A stretch of 56,267 nucleotides of DNA from Mycobacterium parascrofulaceum ATCC BAA-614 (GTDB taxonomy: Bacteria; Actinomycetota; Actinomycetes; Mycobacteriales; Mycobacteriaceae). The position numbers and the translations under genes are program-made. Position 1 is the stretch's first letter. Each line of letters opens with the position of its first letter. The stretch is taken from contig NZ_GG770553.1 of NCBI RefSeq assembly GCF_000164135.1, forward strand, positions 2,051,628 through 2,107,894, in the 5' to 3' direction. Below, piece after piece: positions 8,640 to 16,136 of this stretch. The notes beneath the pieces were generated by a model. The model was not told the origin of the DNA, made no database searches, and saw only the letters and a program-made list of their open reading frames with translations.

Positions 8640-9685
8640 GCGGGGTCCCCCGATTGCCCGCCTCCTCCTCGCGCCACATGGTGGCGCGCATCGTCGGCGG
8701 GCGGGTCCCCTTCGAGCAGGTCGAGCAGGTCCCACTCCGTCTCGCACACGCGGCGACCGATCGTGGCCAGCTCCACCGAGCGGAACTGACCGCTCAGATG
8801 CCGCTCCGCCTGGTAGCGGCAGATGACGCCCCAGCGCAGCGTGGCCAGCACCAGCCACCAGTGAAACGCCACCCGGTCGACGCTAGTCCCGCCGGCCTCC
8901 TCGTAGGCGTGCAGGAAGCTCTCGACGCTGCCGAGGCCGCCGGCGCCGAGGCCGGCCGGGGCGCCGAACCGCCAGGCCCGGATGCAGAACCAGGCCAGGT
9001 CGTCGTACGGGTCGCCGCGGTGCACCAGCTCCCAGTCGAGGACGGCGGCGAGGCGCGACCCGTCGACGATGAGGTTGCCCATCCGGTAGTCGCCGTGCAC
9101 CAGGGCGTCCGCCGACGGTTCCGGCCGGTTGCGTTCCAGCCAGCGAAAGGCCCATTCGAAGGTGGCCGTGGTGTCACCCATGGCGTCGAGCCGCTCGCGC
9201 CACTGCGCGAGCGGGTCCTCGCGGGCCAGGCCGGGGATGTCCGGGTCGGCGCGGTGGATCGCCGCCAGGGCCTGCGCGCATTGCCGCAGCAGCCCCGTGC
9301 GGGCCGCCTGCCCGCCCGCGGCGTCGAGTTGACGCTGAATGCGCCGCACGATCGTCTCGCCCGCGATCTCGTCGCAGATGAGGAACGGATTACCCAGCGC
9401 GGCAATCGAATCCGCGGCGATCAGGACGTGGGGGACCGGCGCGCCGGCGGCGGCGGCGGCCGCCTGGGCGCGGGCCTCCAGCTCCATGCCGGCGTGCACG
9501 TCGTCGGGTGCGCCGGTGCGCAGGATCAGCGCTTGCCGACGGCCGGCGGTGACGGCGTCGAACGCCCACGTCGAGCGGCTGGCGCCCCCGGTCAACACGC
9601 GCAGGTTGTCCACCGCCACTTCGGCGCCCAGGACCGGCGCCAGCACGCCGGCCAGTCGGGCGGCCAGCTCCTCGGTCGACGTCAC
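8636..9685 (-). CDS. APH-fold phosphotransferase (LvaA / ACAD10-11 kinase type)
   Basis: A 349-residue aminoglycoside-phosphotransferase-fold kinase. The N-terminal nucleotide loop is VLTGGASRSTW (30-40). The Brenner catalytic motif HGDYRMGN is at 197-204 with catalytic D199, and the metal-binding LDWE is at 216-219. Members fused to or beside acyl-CoA dehydrogenases phosphorylate the hydroxyl of hydroxyacyl-CoAs (LvaA; the N-terminal part of ACAD10/11) rather than antibiotics. It overlaps the upstream acyl-CoA dehydrogenase and the downstream DUF6285 gene by four bases each. That context makes an acyl-CoA kinase far more likely than drug resistance; the substrate is inferred. Confidence 0.82.
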   Translation of the reverse strand: MTSTEELAARLAGVLAPVLGAEVAVDNLRVLTGGASRSTWAFDAVTAGRRQALILRTGAPDDVHAGMELEARAQAAAAAAGAPVPHVLIAADSIAALGNPFLICDEIAGETIVRRIQRQLDAAGGQAARTGLLRQCAQALAAIHRADPDIPGLAREDPLAQWRERLDAMGDTTATFEWAFRWLERNRPEPSADALVHGDYRMGNLIVDGSRLAAVLDWELVHRGDPYDDLAWFCIRAWRFGAPAGLGAGGLGSVESFLHAYEEAGGTSVDRVAFHWWLVLATLRWGVICRYQAERHLSGQFRSVELATIGRRVCETEWDLLDLLEGDPPADDARHHVARGGGGQSGDPA

Positions 9686-10917
9686 TTGCCGAACTTAAAC
9701 AGCCGCTGCGCCACCCGGCGAATCTGGATCTCCTCGGCTCCCTCGGTGATCCGGTAGCGACGGTGGTGTCGATAGATGTGCTCGAACGGCTCGTGCCGGC
9801 TGTAGCCCAGTCCGCCGAAGATCTGCATCGCCCGGTCCGCGGCGTCGCAGACGAGCCGGTTGGCCCGGTAGTTGGCCATCGACACCTTGTCCGAGACCTC
9901 CATGTGGTGGTCGCGGTCCAGATGCCAGGCGGCGTAGGCGACCAGCAGCCGCACCATCTGGGCCTCGGTCTGCAATTCGGCCAGCGGCCACTGCACCGCC
10001 TGGTTCACCGACAGCGGCTCGCCGAACACCGTGCGCGTGCCGGCGTATTCGGCGGCGCGGTCGATGCAGTACTGCGCCGCGCCCAGGCTGCTCGCCGCCT
10101 GCCGAATCCTGTTCTCGTGCAGGAACGTCTGCGCCACTTCCAGGCCGCGATCCACCTCGCCGAGCACCGCGTCGGCGGGCACCCGGACATCGGTCAACGC
10201 AACCTCGCCATGATCGGTCGGCATGTTGAACGTCCACCAGTAGTAGGGCACGTCGAACCCGGGCGCATCCGTGGGCACCAGGAACGCGGTGATGCCCCGC
10301 GCCTGGCCCGGCTCACCGGAGGTGCGGGCGAACACCAGGTCGTGGGTCGCGCGGTGGACGCCGGTGTTGAACCGCTTGGAGCCGTTGATGATCCAGCCGT
10401 CCCCGTCGGCCTGCGCACGCGTCTCGAGCCACGTCGCGTCCGAGCCGTGCTGCGGCTCGGTCAGCCCGAACGCCATGGACCGCTCCCCGGTGATCAGCGC
10501 CTCGGACCAGTCCCGGCGTTGCTCCTCGGTGCCGAACCGCTCCATCATGATCACCTGCGGGAAGTTCCCGACGATCGAGGACTCGTTCTGCAGGTCGTTG
10601 TGCAGGCCGAGGCCCTTGTGCGCCAGGTGTTCCCGGATGACGGCCATGTCGACGTTGGTGCCGTCCCGCCCGCCCAGCGAGGCGGGCAGCCCGTAACGCA
10701 GCCAGCCCGCCTTGTCGGCGCGCCTGCGCATCTCGGCGAGCAGGTCCTCCCACTCGCGGGTCGGGACGCCGTCGTTGTCCCAGTCGGTGCGGGCGTGTTC
10801 GCGGCGCTTGTCGAAGTACTGGATGTGTTCGCGCTCCAGCGGTTTGATCTCGGCCTCGATGAACTCGTCCATCTCGGCGAGCAGACCCGGAAGGTGTTCG
10901 GGGAGGGTGAAATCCAC
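9682..10917 (-). CDS. Acyl-CoA dehydrogenase (LvaC / ACAD10-11 type)
   Basis: A 411-residue flavin acyl-CoA dehydrogenase fold. The FAD-binding strand AFGLTEPQHGSDAT is near residues 149-162, the FGGLGYSRHEPFEHIYR segment at 367-383, and the probable catalytic glutamate E392 lies in RITEGAEEIQ. The N-terminal helical part is longer than in short-chain dehydrogenases. Its stop overlaps the APH kinase start (ATGA). That pairing suggests it may act on a phosphorylated acyl-CoA by eliminating phosphate, as LvaC and ACAD11 are reported to do, rather than as an ordinary beta-oxidation enzyme. It starts 21 bases after the TetR gene. Confidence 0.85.
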   Translation of the reverse strand: MDFTLPEHLPGLLAEMDEFIEAEIKPLEREHIQYFDKRREHARTDWDNDGVPTREWEDLLAEMRRRADKAGWLRYGLPASLGGRDGTNVDMAVIREHLAHKGLGLHNDLQNESSIVGNFPQVIMMERFGTEEQRRDWSEALITGERSMAFGLTEPQHGSDATWLETRAQADGDGWIINGSKRFNTGVHRATHDLVFARTSGEPGQARGITAFLVPTDAPGFDVPYYWWTFNMPTDHGEVALTDVRVPADAVLGEVDRGLEVAQTFLHENRIRQAASSLGAAQYCIDRAAEYAGTRTVFGEPLSVNQAVQWPLAELQTEAQMVRLLVAYAAWHLDRDHHMEVSDKVSMANYRANRLVCDAADRAMQIFGGLGYSRHEPFEHIYRHHRRYRITEGAEEIQIRRVAQRLFKFGK

Positions 10918-10938
10918 AGTCGTCTCCTTTGGGAAGGC

Positions 10939-11553
10939 TCACGCGCCGTACAGGGTTTTCTTCCAGATCGTCGCCAGGGTGGCGATGGCGTCCTCGTCGC
11001 TGATCTTCAGCCCCAGGTTGGAGGGGCCGACGAAGACGGTGGTGAAGTTCTCGAACAGCAGGGCGATCGCCGCCGCGGTGTGTTGCGGGTCGAGCTCTGT
11101 CGCGTAGCCCTGCTCCTGGGCGCGGCGGACGGAGGCGGCGACGATGTCCATGCCGAAGCGGCGGAACTCGTTCTGGACGGCCGCGAAGCGGCGCTGGGTG
11201 GCGGCCAGCTGCGCCACGGCGATCATGATGCCGATGTTCTGTTTGAACATGTTCCAGTACCCGGTGACCACCGAGGTGAAGAACGCGTCGTCGTCGGGCG
11301 ATACGGGTGGCTCGAGGCTCAACCCGGACGGCGTCACGACGTCGTGCAGGAACGATTCCGCCAGGGCCGCGAGCAGGTCTTCCTTGTCGTCGAAGTACCG
11401 GTAGAACACCGCGGGCGACTTGCCCGCGGCCGACGTGATGTCGGCCAGCGTGGTGCCGTGAAAGCCGCGCTCGGCGAACAACTTCCGGGCGGCCTGCTCG
11501 ATCGCCTGCCTGGTCTGGCGGCCCTTGGCGGTCAGCGCGTCCGGGGCGGCCAT
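10939..11553 (-). CDS. TetR family transcriptional regulator
   Basis: A 204-residue one-component regulator. The N-terminal helix-turn-helix spans about residues 19-64 (ARKLFAERGFHGTTLADI, then SAAGKSPAVFYRYFDDKEDLL). The C-terminal ligand domain is all-helical and of average TetR length. It lies inside the operon it probably controls: its ATG overlaps the last base of the HMG-lyase-like stop and it is followed by the dehydrogenase. The imperfect inverted repeat over the operon promoter (15993-16022) is its likely operator, and a CoA-ester intermediate would be a sensible inducer. Both points are inference. Confidence 0.88.
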   Translation of the reverse strand: MAAPDALTAKGRQTRQAIEQAARKLFAERGFHGTTLADITSAAGKSPAVFYRYFDDKEDLLAALAESFLHDVVTPSGLSLEPPVSPDDDAFFTSVVTGYWNMFKQNIGIMIAVAQLAATQRRFAAVQNEFRRFGMDIVAASVRRAQEQGYATELDPQHTAAAIALLFENFTTVFVGPSNLGLKISDEDAIATLATIWKKTLYGA

Positions 11554-12458
11554 CAGGTCCGCCTGCGGTCGCCGGCGCGCAGCAGCGCGCTCGGCAAGTC
11601 GTGCCCGACAGCGGCTTTGGCGACGCCGGCCGCGGCGATCGCGGCCTGCAGGTCGACGTCGACGCCGATGCCGCTGTCGCGCAGCAGGTACACCAGGTCC
11701 TCGGTGGCGATGTTGCCGGTGGCGCCGGGCGCGAACGGGCAGCCGCCCAGCCCGCCCACCGAGGCGTCCAGCCGGGTCACCCCCGAGGTGACCGCGGCGT
11801 AGGCGCTGGCCAGCCCGGAGCCGCGGGTGTTGTGGAAGTGGCCGCCCAAGGGCAGGTCGCCGAGCACCGGACGCAGTTGTGCGATCAGCGAACTCACCCG
11901 GCCCGGGGTGGCGGTGCCGATCGTGTCGGCGATCGAGAGGCGGTCGGCGCCGCGGTCACGCGCGGCCGCGGCGATCTGCAGCACCCGCTCGGGCGGGGTG
12001 GGGCCCTCGAACGGCGAGTCCCACGCGGTGGCGATCACCACCTCGACGGTGACCGGAAAGCTGGAGGGGCCGCCGTGCGCGATCGCGACGATCTCGTCGA
12101 TCGCCTCGGTGGCCTGCGCGCTGGTGCGCCCGACGTTGGCCTGGCTGAACGTGTCGTCGGCCGCCACGACGTACTCGATCGAGCGCAGGCCGGCGGCCAC
12201 GGCCCGCTTGGCCCCGTTCGGGCTCGCGACCAGGGCGGAGAACTCGATGTCGGGGTAGTCGCGCAGGTGGGCGGCGAGCTCGGCGGCGTCGGCCATCGAC
12301 GGCACCTTCGTCGGCGAGACGAACGCCGTGGCCTCGACCTCGCGGACCCCGGTCGCGGCGATCGCGGCCAGCAGTTCCAGCTTGGCCGACAACGGGATCG
12401 GCGCTTCGATCTGCAGGCCGTCGCGCAGGGCGACCTCGCGAATGACGACGTGCGTCAC
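11553..12458 (-). CDS. Hydroxymethylglutaryl-CoA lyase-like enzyme
   Basis: A TIM-barrel lyase of 301 residues in the HMGL-like family. The catalytic motif LRDGLQ is at 11-16, the metal-binding HFHNTRG at 207-213 (H207 and H209) and the active-site cysteine loop GGLGGCPFAPGATGN at 235-249 with C240. These are the full set for HMG-CoA lyase, which cleaves 3-hydroxy-3-methylglutaryl-CoA to acetoacetate and acetyl-CoA. The true substrate may be another 3-hydroxyacyl-CoA. The start GTG 12458 overlaps the CaiB stop (GTGA). It links the operon to C-C bond cleavage of a hydroxyacyl-CoA. Confidence 0.85.
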   Translation of the reverse strand: MTHVVIREVALRDGLQIEAPIPLSAKLELLAAIAATGVREVEATAFVSPTKVPSMADAAELAAHLRDYPDIEFSALVASPNGAKRAVAAGLRSIEYVVAADDTFSQANVGRTSAQATEAIDEIVAIAHGGPSSFPVTVEVVIATAWDSPFEGPTPPERVLQIAAAARDRGADRLSIADTIGTATPGRVSSLIAQLRPVLGDLPLGGHFHNTRGSGLASAYAAVTSGVTRLDASVGGLGGCPFAPGATGNIATEDLVYLLRDSGIGVDVDLQAAIAAAGVAKAAVGHDLPSALLRAGDRRRT

Positions 12459-13663
12459 AGCACCTCCTCGGCGCGCAGCTCCTCGAGCTCGTCGGCGGTG
12501 ATGCCGAGCAGCCCGGCGTAGACGTCGTCGTTGTGCTGGCCGGGGCGCGCCGGCCCGGCGTTGCGGACCCGGCCCGGCGATTCCGAGAGCACCGGCACGA
12601 CGCCCGGCCCCAGCACGTTGCGCCCCAGCCGTTCGTCGAAGTGGTCGACCAGCATGCCGCGGGCGCGCAGCTGTGGGTCCTTGACGACCTCCGCGACGGT
12701 GTTGATCGGGCCGGCGATCACCCCTGCGGCACTGAGGGTTTCGATGATGTCGCCGGGTTGGCGTTCGGCGGCCCACGCGCCGATGAGCTCGTCGAGTTCG
12801 TCCTGGTTGCGGCCGCGGGCGCCGTGCGTGGCGAACCGGTCGTCGGTGGCCAGCTCGGGGCGGCCCATCGCCTTGCACAGCCGGGCGAAGACGGTGTCCT
12901 GGTTGGCGGCGATCACCACCCACGACCCGTCGGCGCTGCGGTAGATGTTGCTCGGCGCGATGCCCTCGAGCCGGGTACCCGACGGCCCGCGCACCACGCC
13001 GCCCACGTCGTAGTCGGGGATGGTGGATTCCTGGACCGCCAAACAGGATTCGGTCAGCGCGACGTCCACCACCTGGCCGCGCCCGGTGATGCCGCGGCGG
13101 TACAGCGCCGCCAGCGCGCCCTGGGCGCCGAACATGCCGGCCAGGGTGTCGCCGAGCGAGAGCGCGAGCCGCGGCGGGGGACCGCCGGGAAAGCCGTTGA
13201 GGTGGCGCAGCCCGCTGGCCGCCTCGGCCACCGAGGCGTAGCCGGCCTTGCGCGCATCGGGGCCGGTCTGCCCGTAGCCGGACACCCGGACCAGGATGAT
13301 GCCCGGGTTGCGGGCGCTGAGCACGTCGTAACCCAGGCCCCATTTCTCCAGCGTCCCCGGGCGGAAGTTCTCCACGACGATGTCGGACTTCTCGACGAGG
13401 TCGCAGAACAGCTCGCGGCCGCGGGGCTTTCGCAGGTCGAGGGTGATCGCCCTCTTGTTGCGCGCGTGCACCGTCCAGAAGACGTGCTGGCCGTCCACCT
13501 CGGCCTGGCCCCAGGTGCGCAACGGGTCCGGGGCGCCGGGGGGTTCCACCTTGATGACGTCGGCACCCAGGTCGCCCAGCAGCCGCCCGGCGAAGGGGCC
13601 CGCGATCAACGTGCCCAGCTCGAGCACCCGGACGCCGTCCAGCGCCCCCGCCGGTGCCGTCAT
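12455..13663 (-). CDS. CaiB/BaiF family class III CoA-transferase
   Basis: A 402-residue family III CoA-transferase, which moves CoA between an acyl-CoA donor and a carboxylic acid without a free intermediate. The N-terminal CoA-binding pattern VLELGTLIAGPFAGRLLGDLGADVIKVE is at 13-40, ARNKRAITLDLRKPRG at 67-82, and the probable catalytic aspartate is D172 (SLGDTLAGMFGAQGALAAL). The C-terminal HNDDVYAGLLGI is typical. The start overlaps the hydrolase stop (ATGA). In context it would activate the acid made by the upstream enzymes; the acid is unknown. Confidence 0.87.
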   Translation of the reverse strand: MTAPAGALDGVRVLELGTLIAGPFAGRLLGDLGADVIKVEPPGAPDPLRTWGQAEVDGQHVFWTVHARNKRAITLDLRKPRGRELFCDLVEKSDIVVENFRPGTLEKWGLGYDVLSARNPGIILVRVSGYGQTGPDARKAGYASVAEAASGLRHLNGFPGGPPPRLALSLGDTLAGMFGAQGALAALYRRGITGRGQVVDVALTESCLAVQESTIPDYDVGGVVRGPSGTRLEGIAPSNIYRSADGSWVVIAANQDTVFARLCKAMGRPELATDDRFATHGARGRNQDELDELIGAWAAERQPGDIIETLSAAGVIAGPINTVAEVVKDPQLRARGMLVDHFDERLGRNVLGPGVVPVLSESPGRVRNAGPARPGQHNDDVYAGLLGITADELEELRAEEVL

Positions 13664-14850
13664 TCTTTGCCCGCGAAGTCGTGGCGGACCAGCCAGTCGG
13701 TGACGACGTCGACGGCCGCGCGCAGCTTGTCCCGCTGGTCGGGGCCCGCGTAATAGTGGGTGGCGCCGGGGATTTCGTGCATCTCCTTGTCGTGATGCCC
13801 GATCGCGTGGAAGAGCCGCCGGGTGTGGCTGGGGGTGCACGCGTCGTCGGCCAGGTTGCCGATGACCAGGGCCGGGACCGCGATGTCGGCGCCGCAGGCC
13901 ACCCCGTCGCCGCGGGCGTCGTCGTAGCTCCACTGCGAGAGCCAGCCCCGCAGCGTGGAAAAGCGGGCCAGCCCCACCGGGCTCATGTTCACCAGTTGAG
14001 GATCCCCCAGGTAGCAGGTTCCCGGGGTGCGTTCGTTGGGATCGACGGTCGGGTCCAGCCAGCGGGGATCGGCCATGGTGCCGTGCACGACGAAGCAGAA
14101 CTCTGCGACATCAGCGTCGGGGCGCCCCGATGATTTCAGCTCGGCGAGCTTGTCCCTGACCCACGCGGTGATGCGCCGGTTGCGGTCGATCTGCGCCTGC
14201 CGGTAGCGCGCCAGGAATTCCTGGCTGTAGGGCGGCTGGTTGGGGTTGTCCGGGTTGTACAGGTCCAGCTCGGGATCGCGCTTGGTGGGGTCGGATTCGT
14301 CGAGGATCGACGCGTCGAGCCATTCGGTGAGCGTGCCGTGCCGGCTGATGTGCGCGGCCAACAGCATGATGCCGTCGGCGGGCGTCAGGTCCAGGGCGGT
14401 CAGGTCGGGGCCGTCGCCCGACGGGCTCGACGTGATGGTCGGGTGCTGGGCCTGCTGCTGGTAGAACACCGACAGCGAGCCGCCGCCGCTCCACCCGGCG
14501 AGCACGACCTTCTGATACCCCAGCCGCTTCTTGGCGTCCTTGATGCACTCGCCGAGGTCCTCGACCACCTTCTCCATCAGCAGCGCGGAGTCGGTCCCGC
14601 GGAACCGGCTGTTGCAGTAGATGACGTGGTGGCCGGCCCGGGCCAGCGCGTTGATCATCGGCAGGTAGGCGCCGCCGCCGATCGGGTGCATGAACACCAG
14701 CACGGTGTCCGACGCCTTGTCTTTCGGCCGGAGCAGGTAGCTCTCCAGGACGGTGATCTCGGCCAGGCCGCCGTAGACGTCGCGGACGCCGGAATTGTTC
14801 TGGAAGGCAACGAGATAGGGGATGCGTTCGTATTCGTGGCGGGGTGTCAT
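13660..14850 (-). CDS. Alpha/beta hydrolase (PHA depolymerase/synthase-like)
   Basis: A 396-residue alpha/beta-hydrolase. The nucleophile elbow is GWSGGGS with S121. An oxyanion-type segment MHPIGGG lies at 54-60, an acidic residue in GNLADDACTPSHT near the C-terminus, and the catalytic histidine in PGATHYYAG. A large insertion between the elbow and the acid makes it longer than simple esterases and recalls polyhydroxyalkanoate-type hydrolases. No signal peptide, so cytoplasmic. It starts two bases after the upstream dioxygenase-like gene and overlaps CaiB. Opening a lactone or cleaving an ester ahead of CoA transfer would fit, but this is inference. Confidence 0.8.
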   Translation of the reverse strand: MTPRHEYERIPYLVAFQNNSGVRDVYGGLAEITVLESYLLRPKDKASDTVLVFMHPIGGGAYLPMINALARAGHHVIYCNSRFRGTDSALLMEKVVEDLGECIKDAKKRLGYQKVVLAGWSGGGSLSVFYQQQAQHPTITSSPSGDGPDLTALDLTPADGIMLLAAHISRHGTLTEWLDASILDESDPTKRDPELDLYNPDNPNQPPYSQEFLARYRQAQIDRNRRITAWVRDKLAELKSSGRPDADVAEFCFVVHGTMADPRWLDPTVDPNERTPGTCYLGDPQLVNMSPVGLARFSTLRGWLSQWSYDDARGDGVACGADIAVPALVIGNLADDACTPSHTRRLFHAIGHHDKEMHEIPGATHYYAGPDQRDKLRAAVDVVTDWLVRHDFAGKE

Positions 14851-14852
14851 GG

Positions 14853-15956
14853 TCAGTGTTGTCCTAGGTCGTGCGCCAGCACCTCGGCCGACGGGGTCAG
14901 GCGCCGGCGGGTGTCGACGGCGATCACTTGCCAATCGACGCGGGAATACTCGTCGAACTTGCGGCGCGCCCGCTCCCGCGCCTTCTCCGGTGCGCCGTGG
15001 TGAACGCCTTGCGGCGCATGGGAAATCAGGCCCGGCGGCATCGGGATGCCGTAGAGCGAGCCGCCGTGGAAGAAGGCGATCTCGTCGTAGTCGACGTTGC
15101 GGTGATACCACGGCGTGCGCTCGGTGCCCTGGACACCTTCGGCCGGCTTCGGCAGGAAATTCATCACATAGACGCCGGTCGCCTGCATGAACAGGTGCAC
15201 GGTCGGCGGCAGGTGGACGCTGTCGGAGGTGACGACGTTGTAGTCGGCGATGTTGAACGTGAACGGGAAGTTGTCCCCGCGCCAGCCCTCGACGTCGAGC
15301 GGGTTGTGTTGGTAGAACAGCGTCGTCGGCCCGCCTTGCAAAATATCCCGGTGGACGAGCCGGACCTCGTATTCGTCCCGCCCGTCGTCGTCGATCGGCG
15401 CCGGGTCGGGGATGGTGGCCTGCGACGGGTCGAACGGGAAGTGCCGGCCCAGCGGCCCGGGCGGCGGCACCCGGAATTCGTCGGTGGCCTCGACCATCAG
15501 CATCGTCGTCGGACCGTCGGGGACCTGCCGCCAGGTGCACGCCTTCGGCAGGTAGACCCAGTCGCCGGCGGAATAGCGCAACGGCCCGAACTCGGTCTCC
15601 AACAGGCCGTCGCCCTGATGCACGAAGCACAGCAGGTCGCCGTCGACGTGGCGCGCGTAGAACGGCATCGACTCGTGGCGCCGGCTCAACAGGATTCGGC
15701 AGTCGGCGTTGCTGAACATCAGCAGGGGACCGCCGTTGGCGTCGGTGGCGTCACTGGGCTTCAGCTCGCTGGAAAGCACGTCGACCGGGCGCAGCGGGCC
15801 GACCGACCGATAGGCGGTGGGGTCGTGGCGGCGGTAGAGGTTCGCGGTGCGACCGGTGAACCCGCCCCGCCCCAGCTCGTCGTCCTTGAGGCCGTCGAGG
15901 TCGGCATGCAGGCGGCGCGGTGTCTTGCCTTTTCGCAAGTGGACGAAGGATTCCAT
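14853..15956 (-). CDS. Homogentisate 1,2-dioxygenase-like cupin protein
   Basis: First gene of the catabolic operon. The 367 residues resemble homogentisate dioxygenase: a bicupin with PWYHRNVDYDEIAFFHGG at 282-299 (H285 and E292) and HAPQGVHHG at 313-321 (H313, H319, H320), which supply a plausible Fe(II) site. It is clearly shorter than classical HmgA (about 430-445 residues). No maleylacetoacetate isomerase or fumarylacetoacetase lies nearby, so true homogentisate degradation is doubtful; another catechol- or gentisate-like ring, or a non-cleaving cupin role, is possible. It lies behind the promoter and inverted repeat at 15993-16034. Confidence 0.75.
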   Translation of the reverse strand: MESFVHLRKGKTPRRLHADLDGLKDDELGRGGFTGRTANLYRRHDPTAYRSVGPLRPVDVLSSELKPSDATDANGGPLLMFSNADCRILLSRRHESMPFYARHVDGDLLCFVHQGDGLLETEFGPLRYSAGDWVYLPKACTWRQVPDGPTTMLMVEATDEFRVPPPGPLGRHFPFDPSQATIPDPAPIDDDGRDEYEVRLVHRDILQGGPTTLFYQHNPLDVEGWRGDNFPFTFNIADYNVVTSDSVHLPPTVHLFMQATGVYVMNFLPKPAEGVQGTERTPWYHRNVDYDEIAFFHGGSLYGIPMPPGLISHAPQGVHHGAPEKARERARRKFDEYSRVDWQVIAVDTRRRLTPSAEVLAHDLGQH

Positions 15957-15992
15957 GGGTGACCCCCGGCTCGGCGGCTACAGTGCGGCTAC

Positions 15993-16034
15993 GAAACTGA
16001 AAGTGACATTACTTTTTGTTTCACGGTCACACAA
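15993..16034 (-). promoter_or_regulatory. Operon promoter overlapped by an imperfect inverted repeat (TetR operator candidate)
   Basis: On the minus strand, TTGTGT (16029-16034) and TAATGT (16006-16011) are separated by exactly 17 bp, a good sigma-70-type promoter about 50 bp before the first operon gene. A 30-bp inverted repeat (15993-16022) covers the -10 box and most of the spacer. Its left arm is GAAACTGAAAGT and its right arm ACTTTTTGTTTC, around a 6-bp centre; 10 of 12 arm positions pair. A repressor bound there would block RNA polymerase. The operon's own TetR (10939-11553) is the obvious candidate. Confidence 0.65.
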
Positions 16035-16136
16035 GGGGCCCGGTTTCCCGCCCACGAGACATCATCCTTTGCGAACCGCGCCGGCGTGTCCTCGCAGACG
16101 TTTATGTGTCGCCGGTCAGCCGGGGCCCAACGACCG

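Noticed and set aside
8636..9685. An antibiotic-resistance phosphotransferase.
   Set aside because: The APH fold is present, but the overlapping acyl-CoA dehydrogenase and DUF6285 genes point to a hydroxyacyl-CoA kinase.
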